A stretch of 19,456 nucleotides of DNA from DATCJU01 sp036562635. Its GTDB lineage: Bacteria; Actinomycetota; Actinomycetes; Mycobacteriales; Pseudonocardiaceae. Position 1 is the stretch's first letter. Every line of letters begins with the position of its first letter. The stretch spans positions 1 through 19,456 of the forward strand of contig DATCJU010000147.1 in the NCBI GenBank assembly GCA_036562635.1, in the 5' to 3' direction. Below the pieces are notes generated by a model that saw only the letters and a list, made by a program, of their open reading frames with translations, was not told where the DNA came from and searched no databases. Made by a program: the position numbers and the translations under genes. Positions 1 through 6,792 of the stretch are shown here, one piece after another.

Positions 1-135
1 GTGGCGGGCAACCTGCCGGGGATCGTGGCGGTGCGGGACAGCAAGAACCCGACCGGGCCGGTGTTGGTGGTGTCTCCGGCGGTGTTCGGCGCGTTCCTGG
101 CCTCGGTCAAGGCCGGCCGGCTCGACCTGACCTGA
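1..135 (+). CDS. DUF397 domain protein, C-terminal part (5' end outside window)
   Basis: Only the last 44 codons are visible, reading in frame from base 1 to a TGA at 133-135. The fragment contains the typical end of a DUF397 domain: a V-A-V-R-D-S-K segment, a G-P-V-L-V-V-S-P strand, and a terminal F-x-A-F-L-A-S-V-K helix. DUF397 proteins are small actinobacterial proteins of unknown biochemical role, usually encoded beside an XRE-type regulator on the same strand and often duplicated in actinomycete genomes. Here the nearest XRE gene lies downstream and on the opposite strand, and it belongs to a different (YozG-like) pairing, so any true partner would be upstream of the window. The start is not visible; the GTG at base 1 may be an internal valine. 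Confidence 0.85.
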   Translation: MAGNLPGIVAVRDSKNPTGPVLVVSPAVFGAFLASVKAGRLDLT

Positions 136-153
136 CCGGCACGAGCACACGTG

Positions 154-191
154 ACGCGGGGATGGGGGTCGTTCGACCACCCACCCCGCGT
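154..191. terminator. Bulged hairpin between convergent genes
   Basis: An arm ACGCGGGG (154-161) pairs with CCCCGCGT (184-191). The stem continues with 163-166 against 180-183 and 167-170 against 175-178, closing on a GTTC loop, with single-base bulges at 162 and 179. That gives 16 pairs between the convergent DUF397 and XRE genes. There is no T tract, which is common for actinobacterial terminators. Function is inferred from position. Confidence 0.55.
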
Positions 192-239
192 GGTGTTCCG
201 ACCGCGGGTGCCGTTCGAACCGTCGACGTGACGGCCCGC

Positions 240-461
240 TCACTCGCCCACGGCGCCGTCGGGCTCCCAGCGCAGCAGGTCCCCCGGCTGGCACTCGAGC
301 ACCTCGCAGAGCTTGGCGAGGGTGGTGAAGCGCACCGCCTTGGCCCGCCCGTTCTTGAGCACCGCCAGGTTGGCGGGGGTGATGCCGACGCGTTCCGCGA
401 GCTCCCCCACGGACATCTTCCGCTTGGCCAACATCACGTCGATGTCGACGACGATCGGCAT
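240..461 (-). CDS. Small XRE-family (Cro/CI-like, YozG-type) regulator
   Basis: This is a 73-residue protein that is almost entirely one helix-turn-helix domain. A helix begins near residue 16 (M-S-V-G-E-L-A), the turn is R-V-G-I-T, the recognition helix is P-A-N-L-A-V-L-K-N-G, and the last helices are T-T-L-A-K-L-C-E-V-L and C-Q-P-G-D-L-L-R-W. This short form matches the regulators usually paired with DUF2975 membrane proteins. Its ATG (461-459) lies 8 nt after the stop of the DUF2975 gene, and a GGGGTGA Shine-Dalgarno-like stretch overlaps that stop, so the two are probably translationally coupled in one operon. It probably binds DNA and may control its own promoter, where two palindromes lie, but that is inference. 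It has no effector domain. Confidence 0.88.
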   Translation of the reverse strand: MPIVVDIDVMLAKRKMSVGELAERVGITPANLAVLKNGRAKAVRFTTLAKLCEVLECQPGDLLRWEPDGAVGE

Positions 462-469
462 CGGTCAGA

Positions 470-979
470 TCACCCCGTCCAGCTCGCCTTCATCTGCTCG
501 GCCTCGGCGTCGCGTGCGATCGCCTGGGCAAGCAGCATCCGTAGCACGAGCACGATGAGCGCGATCCCCAGGAGTCCCACGGAGATCCCGCACACCAGCA
601 GCACGATGCCCGGTGCCACGGCGTCCTCCGGGACCCGGTGGTTGGCGCTCGCCAGGAAGGCCGCGAGGGTGAACACCAGGACGGCGGCCGCCACGAAGGC
701 TCCGATCACGATGTTGACGTACCGGAAAGCGGCGGGGGAGAACACCGTGCCGCGCCGCACCATCGTCACCAGCTTCCACACGCAGACCATGACGACCTCG
801 GCCGTCACGAGGCCCAGGAAGAAGATCAGGACGATCGGGATGCGCAGGTACGCCAGTTCCGGCCGGAGCCCCTCCAGGTCGGTGGCCAGGAGCGGCACGA
901 TCATCACCTGTACGAACGCCGACCCGGCGATCAGCATCCCGAGCACGACGCGCAGTGTCAGCACCGCCAGCTGTCCCAT
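470..979 (-). CDS. DUF2975 family four-helix membrane protein
   Basis: This 169-residue protein has four hydrophobic segments at about residues 4-28, 47-70, 87-110 and 122-150, and a short polar C-terminus (A-R-D-A-E-A-E-Q-M-K). The arrangement and the F-S-P-A-A-F-R-Y motif before the third segment fit DUF2975. The family is of unknown biochemical function and is typically encoded with a short XRE regulator, as here. I chose the ATG at 979-977 because AGGAGG at 992-987 lies 7 nt upstream of it; a GTG one codon earlier (982) would sit only 4 nt from that site. The gene heads a two-gene operon with the XRE gene. Its promoter carries tandem AT-rich palindromes, so the pair is likely tightly regulated. 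A membrane sensor or modulator role is only a guess. Confidence 0.85.
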   Translation of the reverse strand: MGQLAVLTLRVVLGMLIAGSAFVQVMIVPLLATDLEGLRPELAYLRIPIVLIFFLGLVTAEVVMVCVWKLVTMVRRGTVFSPAAFRYVNIVIGAFVAAAVLVFTLAAFLASANHRVPEDAVAPGIVLLVCGISVGLLGIALIVLVLRMLLAQAIARDAEAEQMKASWTG

Positions 980-990
980 CACCCCTCCTC

Positions 991-1028
991 CTATCGAATT
1001 TCGATAGGAAACTATCGAGATTCGATAG
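991..1028. promoter_or_regulatory. Tandem 17-bp palindromes (putative operator) at the DUF2975-XRE promoter
   Basis: CTATCGAATTTCGATAG at 991-1007 is a perfect inverted repeat around a central T. CTATCGAGATTCGATAG at 1012-1028 is the same with one arm mismatch. Their centres are 21 bp apart, about two helical turns. On the minus strand a possible -35 (TTGCCT, 1037-1032) and a -10-like TAGTTT (1014-1009) have 17-bp spacing. One palindrome would then fall between them and the other would cover the transcription start and the edge of the ribosome-binding site, a typical repressor arrangement. The -10/-35 calls are weak. Confidence 0.75.
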
Positions 1029-1140
1029 AAAAGGCAAGGAGCAACCTCCAGCGCCCCCTACCGCGTCCGCAGTGGCGGGGGACCCGTGTCGGGCTCGCCG
1101 GGCGGTGACCCCACCGTGTGAGAGAGCGAGGAGGCAGATT

Positions 1141-1707
1141 GTGCCCGTGAACAGGGCTCGGATCACCGGTGGCCTCGCCACCCTGGTCGCCGGCGTCCTG
1201 GTGTTGGGCGGATGCGGACAGGCCGGGACCGGAGCCGACGCGCAGGACGGCAGCACGGTCGCGGACGTGCTGGCCCGCAGTCCGTTCTCGGGAGACGCGG
1301 ACGACACGGCCACGGAGCCCGTGTCGTCCGGGGACCTCGACCCGTGCGCGTTGCTCACCAAGGCCGAGCGGGACCAGCTCGGCCTCGAAGGAAGGGCCCG
1401 GGTCAAGCTGGGCAGTGCACTCAACGGGGATCGCCGGCACGAGTGCAACCAGTCGATTCCCGACGTGGGCTCGCTGAGCATCGAGCTGCACGAGAGCCAC
1501 AGCACGGTGCCGAAACGTCCGGTCGACCTCCGCAAGGAGATCGCCCTGGACCGCCACCGGGTCGTGCTGGAGCGTGTCCCCTACGGCTGCTGGGTCAGAG
1601 CCGACGCGGAGTGGACCGTGGTGGTGTGGATGAGCTCCGAGAACCGCGACCTGGCCTGTGACCTGGTGGAACAGGTCACGCGGATGATCGAGCCCAGACT
1701 GCCCTGA
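1141..1707 (+). CDS. DUF3558 family lipoprotein
   Basis: This 188-residue protein begins with a short basic stretch (R-A-R), a hydrophobic segment and a lipobox L-G-G-C with the acylated cysteine at residue 25, so it should be a membrane-anchored exported lipoprotein. The mature part has an acidic low-complexity linker, then D-P-C-A-L-L-T near residues 67-73, a later cysteine in H-E-C-N-Q, and Y-G-C-W-V-R, matching the DUF3558 pattern of paired cysteines. The function of the family is unknown; such lipoproteins are abundant in Pseudonocardiaceae and mycobacteria. I chose the GTG at 1141 because GAGGAGG at 1128-1134 precedes it by 6 nt and because it gives a correct lipoprotein signal. The open frame extends upstream through the divergent promoter, which is not credible as coding. 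Confidence 0.88.
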   Translation: MPVNRARITGGLATLVAGVLVLGGCGQAGTGADAQDGSTVADVLARSPFSGDADDTATEPVSSGDLDPCALLTKAERDQLGLEGRARVKLGSALNGDRRHECNQSIPDVGSLSIELHESHSTVPKRPVDLRKEIALDRHRVVLERVPYGCWVRADAEWTVVVWMSSENRDLACDLVEQVTRMIEPRLP

Positions 1708-1713
1708 CCAGAA

Positions 1714-1748
1714 CCGTCCCGGACCGCACCGACCGCCGCCCGGGACGG
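1714..1748. terminator. Hairpin between convergent lipoprotein and glfT1 genes
   Basis: CCGTCCCGG (1714-1722) pairs perfectly with CCGGGACGG (1740-1748) across a 17-nt loop, directly between two convergent stop codons. A T tract is absent. It could serve both strands. Confidence 0.5.
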
Positions 1749-1752
1749 GGCG

Positions 1753-2706
1753 TCACTTGCGGAAGAACCGCTCCCTGCGGCCCAGCTCGACCAGGCGCAG
1801 CCACTCCAGGAACGCCTTCGGGTCCTTGCGTACCCCGATGAAGTACAGGCCGAAGCGGAGCACCTCCAGCAGTCCCAGTTTGCGCATCCCCGGCTGGGAC
1901 AGCAGGTAGCCCCGGTTGCGGTAGGTGTAGTACCGCTTCACCGGGTTCTCCGGGTCCTGGGCGTGGAACCGGCCACCCAGCATCGGCTTGAACTCCTCCG
2001 AGCCGTCCGGGTGCACGAACCGTGCCCGCAGCGTGGTGCCGAACGGCAGGCCGCTGCGCACCAGACGGCGGTGGATCTCCACCTCGTCACCCCGGACGAA
2101 CAGGCGGTAGTCCGGCACCCCCACCACGTCCAGGGTCGAGGCACGGAACAGGGCGCCGTTGAACAACGAGGCGATCCCGGGCAGGAAGTGCGCGTCCGCA
2201 CCCTCCCCGACCAGCTCGGAGCCCCGGCGCTTCCAGGTCAGACCGCGACGCATGGGGAACGCCAGCCGCTCCGGGTCGTCGATGTTCATCACCACCGGCG
2301 ACACCGCGGCCAGCCCGCGCCGCTCGGCCTCCTCCAGCAGGGTGGCCAGGACGTGCTCGTCGGCCGGGCGGCCGTCGTCGTCACCCAGCCACACCCACTC
2401 GGCCCCCAGCGCCAGCGCGTACAGCATGCCCAGGGCGAAACCGCCCGCACCGCCCAGGTTGTGGTGGGACGGCAGGTAGGTGGAGGGGATCGGGCAGTCC
2501 CGGACCACCTCCTCGGCCGGCTGGTCCGGACCGTTGTCCACCACCACGAGATGATCCGGGACACGGGTCTGCGTGGCCATGACCTTCAGGGAGTGCGCCA
2601 GCAGCTCCCGGCGATGGCGAGTGACCACCACGGCCACCACCGCCCCCGGCGGCAGGGGAGTCGACCGCGGGGAGGGGGACACCTCGTTCCCGGCCTCGTT
2701 GCTCAT
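1753..2706 (-). CDS. glfT1: Galactofuranosyltransferase GlfT1-like (family 2 glycosyltransferase)
   Basis: This 317-residue GT-A fold glycosyltransferase closely resembles mycobacterial GlfT1 (Rv3782). GlfT1 adds the first two galactofuranose units from UDP-Galf to the decaprenyl-diphosphate GlcNAc-rhamnose linker, starting arabinogalactan galactan. Visible features are an N-terminal A-V-V-V-T strand near residue 25, V-V-V-D-N, the signature N-L-G-G-A-G-G-F-A-L-G-M near 83-94, the metal/nucleotide-binding D-D-D at 109-111, L-P-G-I-A-S-L-F-N-G-A-L-F near 175-187, G-D-E-V-E at 206-210 and H-P-D-G near 232. It acts at the cytoplasmic face of the membrane. The stop of wzt lies upstream in the same operon. 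I chose the ATG at 2706; an in-frame GTG at 2745, 20 nt after wzt, would add 13 residues, and neither start has a strong Shine-Dalgarno. Confidence 0.92.
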   Translation of the reverse strand: MSNEAGNEVSPSPRSTPLPPGAVVAVVVTRHRRELLAHSLKVMATQTRVPDHLVVVDNGPDQPAEEVVRDCPIPSTYLPSHHNLGGAGGFALGMLYALALGAEWVWLGDDDGRPADEHVLATLLEEAERRGLAAVSPVVMNIDDPERLAFPMRRGLTWKRRGSELVGEGADAHFLPGIASLFNGALFRASTLDVVGVPDYRLFVRGDEVEIHRRLVRSGLPFGTTLRARFVHPDGSEEFKPMLGGRFHAQDPENPVKRYYTYRNRGYLLSQPGMRKLGLLEVLRFGLYFIGVRKDPKAFLEWLRLVELGRRERFFRK

Positions 2707-2765
2707 GGGTTGTCCGCCCCGTTCTGTCGTGTTGTCGCGCGGCACCTGGTCGCCGCCGGCCCCGG

Positions 2766-3566
2766 CTAGTGGCCGGCCCGCTCCAGAGTCTCAGGGGAGA
2801 GGTTCTCGAAAGGGTCCCGGCCCTTGTAGGCGGTGAGCACCTCACGCAGGCCGCCCTGCATCTTGATCTGGCCGTGGTCCATCCAGATCGCCGTGTTGCA
2901 CAGCTCCATCAGGAACTCGTCGGAGTGCGAGGCGAACACGAGGATGCCGGACCGCTTGACCAGGTCGTGCAGTCGCGCCCGGGCCTTCTCCAGGAAGGCC
3001 GCGTCCACGGCGCCGATGCCCTCGTCCAGCAGCAGGATCTCCGGGTCGATGGAGGTCACCACACCCAGCGCGAGCCGGATGCGCATACCCGTGGAGTAGG
3101 TGCGCAGCGGCATGGACAGGAAGTCGCCCAGCTCGGTGAACTCGGCGATCTCGTCGACCCGCGCCTCCATCTGCTTGCGGGTCATGCCCAGGAACAGGCC
3201 CCGGATGATGATGTTCTCGTAGCCCGAGATCTCCGGGTCCATGCCCACACCGAGGTCGAACACCGGGGCCACCCGGCCCACGACCCGGGCGTGACCCCGG
3301 GTCGGCTCGTAGATCCCCGAGAGCAGACGCAGCAGGGTGGACTTGCCGGCGCCGTTGTGCCCGACCAGACCGACCCGGTCGCCGTGCCGCAACGAGAGGG
3401 TGATGTCCCGCAGAGCCTCGATCACCGGCACCTTGCTGTCGGTACCGATCTTGCCGCCGACCTTGCCCAGGAAGGCCTTCTTCAGCGACCTGGTCTTCGC
3501 GTCGAAGATGGGGAAGTCGACGCAGGCGTTGTGAACGTCGATGCTGACCACTTGTTCCGGCCTCAC
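2766..3566 (-). CDS. wzt: ABC transporter ATPase Wzt-like (galactan export)
   Basis: This 266-residue nucleotide-binding subunit has a Walker A G-H-N-G-A-G-K-S-T at 69-77, a signature loop Y-S-T-G-M at 157-161, Walker B I-L-L-L-D-E at 177-182 and a switch histidine in F-A-S-H-S (214). The N-terminus (V-D-F-P-I-F-D-A-K-T-R-S-L-K-K) is like that of the mycobacterial RfbE/Rv3781 protein. Together with Wzm, that protein moves lipid-linked galactan across the plasma membrane. It lacks the long C-terminal carbohydrate-binding domain found in some O-antigen Wzt proteins. The GTG start at 3566 abuts the wzm stop (TGA-GTG), showing translational coupling. The gene was probably called rfbE in older annotations. 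Confidence 0.92.
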   Translation of the reverse strand: MRPEQVVSIDVHNACVDFPIFDAKTRSLKKAFLGKVGGKIGTDSKVPVIEALRDITLSLRHGDRVGLVGHNGAGKSTLLRLLSGIYEPTRGHARVVGRVAPVFDLGVGMDPEISGYENIIIRGLFLGMTRKQMEARVDEIAEFTELGDFLSMPLRTYSTGMRIRLALGVVTSIDPEILLLDEGIGAVDAAFLEKARARLHDLVKRSGILVFASHSDEFLMELCNTAIWMDHGQIKMQGGLREVLTAYKGRDPFENLSPETLERAGH

Positions 3567-4430
3567 TCAGACCCAGTAGGACACACGGGCACGGTAGTTC
3601 CGCATGGCGACCAGCGCCAAAGCCCAGCCGACGACGGTGATGCCCAGCACCACCAGCCAGTGCCGCCAGATCAACGTCTCGCCCAACAGCGGACGGCGGA
3701 CGATCTCGACGAAGTGCAGGAACGGGTTCCACTCGGCGAGCACGGCCCGCTCGGCCAGCGCGGAGTTCCCACTGTTCCGGACCTCGTCGTAGTTCCACAC
3801 GATCGGGGTCATGAAGAACATCAGCTGGACCAGGCTGCCGATGATCGGCGGGATGTCCCGGAACCGGGTGGCGAAGATGCCGACCAGGAAGGCCACCCAC
3901 GCACCGTTGACCGCCAGCAGGATGATCGCGGGAATGGCGATGAGGTCGCTCAGGGACAGCGGCTTGGGGAAGATGAGGACCAGCGCCACCCAGACGACCA
4001 GGTTGTGCGCGAAGAACAGCAGCTGCCGCCACACCAGGCGGTAGACGTGCACGCTCAACGGCGCCGGAAGGTGCTTGATCAGGCCCTCGTTGGCGATGAA
4101 GACCGTGGCGCCGTCGTTGATGCAGCCCGCGATGAAGTTCCAGACGATGAAGCCCACCGTCAGGTACGGCAGGTGCTGCTCCAGTGGCATCTGGAACAGC
4201 ATGGAGTACAGGATGCCCAGCGCGATGGCGGTGACCGCCATGCTCAGGGTGATCCACAGCGGGCCGATCACCGATCGGCGGTAACCCTGCTTGATGTCCT
4301 GCAGGCCCAGGTGGCCCCACAGGCTGCGCTGCTGCCAGCCGCCGGCGATGTCCCGGAACGCCCGCTTGAAGCTGCGGGACGGCTCGTACCGCGGCTGTTC
4401 CTGCTGCTCGACCGTGCTAGAGGGTTGCAC
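3567..4430 (-). CDS. wzm: ABC-2 type polysaccharide permease Wzm-like (galactan export)
   Basis: This 287-residue permease has a polar N-terminal cytoplasmic tail of about 50 residues, then the family motif Q-D-I-K-Q-G-Y-R-R-S-V-I-G-P-L-W at about 44-59. About six hydrophobic segments follow, including T-L-S-M-A-V-T-A-I-A-L-G-I-L and L-V-V-L-G-I-T-V-V-G-W-A-L. The ABC-2 pattern and the immediate coupling to wzt identify it as the membrane half of the exporter of lipid-linked galactan (mycobacterial RfbD/Rv3783). The GTG start at 4430 has no convincing ribosome-binding site; no better in-frame start preserves the N-terminal region. It is the first gene of the wzm-wzt-glfT1 operon. The upstream non-coding region carries the DnaA-box-like cluster. 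Confidence 0.9.
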   Translation of the reverse strand: MQPSSTVEQQEQPRYEPSRSFKRAFRDIAGGWQQRSLWGHLGLQDIKQGYRRSVIGPLWITLSMAVTAIALGILYSMLFQMPLEQHLPYLTVGFIVWNFIAGCINDGATVFIANEGLIKHLPAPLSVHVYRLVWRQLLFFAHNLVVWVALVLIFPKPLSLSDLIAIPAIILLAVNGAWVAFLVGIFATRFRDIPPIIGSLVQLMFFMTPIVWNYDEVRNSGNSALAERAVLAEWNPFLHFVEIVRRPLLGETLIWRHWLVVLGITVVGWALALVAMRNYRARVSYWV

Positions 4431-4800
4431 GGCAAGCCAGGGTACCGACGAGGTTGTTCCGTTCTCGCACGGCCTGGGTGGTCACGGTGTTTTTCCGTTT
4501 CTTCCCCGGGAGACGACGGCCCGTTCCGACCGATTCACCGCGGTGTGCCGTCGGAGTGACGACGGATGGTGGCCCCGGGGACGCGGGCGAAGTTGTGCAC
4601 AGCGTTGTCCACAAGCCTGTGGACAACTTGGGGACAGACCTGTGGACAACTCGGGGTCACCTGGGGACGGATCCGGTCCGTTCCCTGGCTGACCTGGGAG
4701 TGGCCCGTGGATGGCGCGCCATCCCCAACCGGTGCGTGACGCCGTGTCGTGTGCGTCGCTCCGGGCCCTGTCCGACGGAGGAAGTCGGGCAGAGGAAGAC
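4431..4800. other. Gene-free stretch upstream of wzm
   Basis: I find no credible gene in these 370 bases: the open frames have no ribosome-binding sites or recognisable protein features. The stretch must contain the wzm operon promoter on the minus strand, although I see no clear -35/-10 pair. It also contains the DnaA-box-like cluster at 4593-4649, and the terminator of bpa lies just beyond it. Confidence 0.6.
4593..4649. repeat. Cluster of DnaA-box-like 9-mers
   Basis: Three perfect copies of TTGTCCACA are present: 4605-4613 on the plus strand, and 4618-4626 and 4641-4649 on the minus strand. A one-mismatch copy, TTGTGCACA, is at 4593-4601, and a degenerate one (TGGGGACAG) is at 4629-4637. 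Start positions are 11-13 bp apart across the whole set, roughly one helical turn. TTGTCCACA is the preferred DnaA box of GC-rich actinobacteria. There is no dnaA or dnaN here, so this is not the canonical oriC layout. Boxes two and three form a 9-bp inverted repeat with a 4-bp spacer, so a different regulator is an alternative. Confidence 0.7.
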
Positions 4801-4838
4801 GAAAGCCGCCTTCACCTTGTCGGATGAAGGCGGCTTTC
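4801..4838 (-). terminator. Perfect 14-bp hairpin downstream of bpa
   Basis: GAAAGCCGCCTTCA (4801-4814) and TGAAGGCGGCTTTC (4825-4838) form a perfect 14-bp stem with a 10-nt loop. It starts 25 nt past the bpa stop on the minus strand. There is no long T run, but the closing A/T pairs give a short T-rich end. It separates bpa from the wzm operon on the same strand. Confidence 0.8.
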
Positions 4839-4863
4839 ACTCGTACGACTTATTTCGTCGCTG

Positions 4864-5433
4864 TCACAGGTACTGGCCGGTGCCGTGTCCGTGGCCGTGC
4901 TCGTTCTGCGACGCCTTGCCCGAAGGCAGCGCACCCCGCCGCATCTGCTCCAACTGCACCCTGGCGGCCATCTGCTGGGCGAACAGAGCGGTCTGAATGC
5001 CGTGGAACAGGCCCTCCAGCCAGCCGACGAGCTGGGCCTGAGCCACCCGCAGCTCGGCCTCGGAGGGGGTCGACTCGTCACTGAACGGCAGCGTCAGCCG
5101 CTCCAGCTCCTCCCGCAGCTCGGGGGCCAGGCCCTGCTCCAACTCCCGGATCGAGGACTGGTGGATCTCCCGCAGCCGGTTCCGGCTGGCCTCGTCCAGC
5201 GGAGCGTGCCGCACCTCCTCCAGGAGCTGCTTGATCATGGTCCCGATGCGCATCACCTTCGCCGGCTGCTCGACCAGGTCGGTGACGGGGGAGTTCTCGG
5301 ACTCACCCTGATCGGACCCGTCGGTGGTCGACGGGACACGCGCGGCACCCAGGGGCGTGCCGTCCTCACCGAGGACGACGATCCGCTGCTCGGGCTCGGC
5401 ACGACCGGTGTCACGCTCATTGGGCTGGCTCAT
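4864..5433 (-). CDS. bpa: Bacterial proteasome activator Bpa/PafE
   Basis: This 189-residue protein matches mycobacterial Bpa/PafE (Rv3780), an ATP-independent ring-shaped activator that opens the 20S proteasome gate and promotes degradation of unfolded proteins such as HspR. The first 50 or so residues are acidic and disordered (I-V-V-L-G-E-D-G-T-P-L-G). A four-helix core then spans about 52-165 (V-M-R-I-G-T-M-I-K-Q-L-L-E-E-V-R, W-L-E-G-L-F-H-G-I-Q-T-A-L-F-A-Q-Q-M). The C-terminus ends in G-Q-Y-L, the HbYX-like tail that docks into proteasome pockets, after a short His-Gly repeat. It is slightly longer than the M. tuberculosis protein (about 178 residues as I recall). The ATG at 5433 has an AGGA element upstream. 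The protein implies that 20S proteasome genes lie elsewhere in this genome. Confidence 0.94.
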   Translation of the reverse strand: MSQPNERDTGRAEPEQRIVVLGEDGTPLGAARVPSTTDGSDQGESENSPVTDLVEQPAKVMRIGTMIKQLLEEVRHAPLDEASRNRLREIHQSSIRELEQGLAPELREELERLTLPFSDESTPSEAELRVAQAQLVGWLEGLFHGIQTALFAQQMAARVQLEQMRRGALPSGKASQNEHGHGHGTGQYL

Positions 5434-5568
5434 ACATCCATCCTGGCCCCATCCCGTTGTCCGGTGCGACCCGGTAGGGGTAGTTGTGAAGGCAAATTCA
5501 GGTGGTGCCGGCAACGCAACGTGTGCCCCAGCCTCGCACCCGTTTGCCCTCGTACGTACGGTGTGTGC

Positions 5569-6768
5569 ATGGCGTTCGACGTCGCTCGGGTTCGTGGGCT
5601 CTTCCCCGCGCTGGGCGACGGGTGGGTGCACTTGGACGCGCCAGCGGGCATGCAGGTTCCTGAGCAGGTGGCGACCGCGGTGTCCACCGCCTTGCGCGCA
5701 CCCGTCTCCGGGCCGGGCGGGATCTTTCCCGCCTCACAGCGTGCGGAGGCCATCGTGGACGCCGCCCGCCGTGCGGTGGCCGACCTGGTGGGCGCGCACC
5801 CCTCCGGGGTCGTGCTCGGGCCCAGCCCTGCCGTGCTCCTCCAGCGCCTGGCCGACGCGCTCGGTGACGGCTGGCTGATCGGCGACGAGGTGGTGGTCTC
5901 CCGGCTCGACCACCCCGCCAACATCGCCCCCTGGCAGCGTGCGGCGCAGCGCTCCGGCGGCACCGTTCGGTGGGCCGAGATCGACATCGAGACCTGTGAA
6001 CTGCCGGCCTGGCAGTACGAGGAGCTGCTCTGCCCACGCACCAAGGTCGTCGCCATCACCGCCGCCTCCGGTGTGGTCGGCACCCGACCCGACCTGCGGC
6101 AGATCGTCGACGCGGCCCGCAGGGTCGGTGCCCTGGTCGTCGTGGACGCCTCCTCCGCGGCCCCCTTCGTGCCGCTGGACATCGAGAAGATCCGCGCCGA
6201 CGTGATGGTGCTCTCCGCCTCGGCCTGGGGTGGTCCTCCGGTCGGCGCCCTGGTGTTCCGGGACGCCGCCATGCTGGACCGGCTGCCCTCCTGCGCCCTG
6301 GAACCCGGCGCCCGTGGACCCGAGCGGCTGGAGCTCGGCCCGCACGCCTACCCCCTGTTGGCCGGGCTCGTCGCCTCCGTCGACTACCTCGCCGAACTGG
6401 ACGACGCGGCCCGCGGTCCGCGCCGGGAACGCCTGCTCACCTCGTTGAGCTCCGTCAAGGCCTACCAGGCGGGCCTGCTCGCCCACCTGATCAGTGAGCT
6501 GCGGGCCCTCCGACACGTCATGGTGATCGGCGACGCCATGCGTCGCATCCCGGCCCTGGCCTTCACCGTCGCCGGGGTCAAGGCGGCCGAGGCCGTCGAG
6601 CACCTCGCCGACCGCGGGGTGTGCGCGTTCTCCGACCCGGGCCATCATGGTGTGTTCGCCGCCCTCGGTGTCGGTGAGGTGGGGGGTGCGGTCCGCGTGG
6701 GCCTGGCGCACTACACCAACGCCGTCGAGGTGGACCAGCTCGTCCGGGCGGTCGCCGATCTGGTCTGA
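5569..6768 (+). CDS. Aminotransferase class V / cysteine desulfurase-like protein lacking the PLP lysine
   Basis: This 399-residue protein has the fold-type I aminotransferase class V layout and resembles mycobacterial Rv3778c in size and start (M-A-F-D-V-A-R-V-R-G). Conserved elements are H-L-D-A-P-A-G-M near 21-28, the L-D-H-P-A-N-I-A-P-W segment at 113-122 (cofactor ring and substrate region), and V-V-V-D-A with the pyridine-nitrogen aspartate D193. Where relatives have S-A-Y-K-F-F-G-P with the Schiff-base lysine, this protein has S-A-S-A-W-G-G-P, so Ala219 occupies the lysine position. Classical PLP catalysis is therefore unlikely. The gene diverges from bpa across 135 bp and runs 24 nt ahead of a methyltransferase. 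No strong Shine-Dalgarno precedes the ATG. The true activity is unknown. Confidence 0.88.
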   Translation: MAFDVARVRGLFPALGDGWVHLDAPAGMQVPEQVATAVSTALRAPVSGPGGIFPASQRAEAIVDAARRAVADLVGAHPSGVVLGPSPAVLLQRLADALGDGWLIGDEVVVSRLDHPANIAPWQRAAQRSGGTVRWAEIDIETCELPAWQYEELLCPRTKVVAITAASGVVGTRPDLRQIVDAARRVGALVVVDASSAAPFVPLDIEKIRADVMVLSASAWGGPPVGALVFRDAAMLDRLPSCALEPGARGPERLELGPHAYPLLAGLVASVDYLAELDDAARGPRRERLLTSLSSVKAYQAGLLAHLISELRALRHVMVIGDAMRRIPALAFTVAGVKAAEAVEHLADRGVCAFSDPGHHGVFAALGVGEVGGAVRVGLAHYTNAVEVDQLVRAVADLV

Positions 6769-6792
6769 TCCGAGCGCACAGCAGGAGGGTGG

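Noticed and set aside
955..1140. N-terminal extension of the DUF3558 lipoprotein to the upstream ATG at 955
   Set aside because: It would run through the divergent promoter and palindromes and would destroy the N-terminal lipoprotein signal. The GTG at 1141 has a strong ribosome-binding site.
2769..4559. 596-codon plus-strand open frame across wzt, wzm and their upstream region
   Set aside because: It is antisense to two clearly recognised genes, has a composition rich in Asp, Gln, His and Val with no domain, and is a by-product of high GC content.
4593..4649. Chromosomal origin (oriC)
   Set aside because: DnaA boxes are present, but dnaA, dnaN, an AT-rich unwinding element and the large number of boxes typical of actinobacterial origins are absent. 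It is reported as a DnaA-box cluster only.
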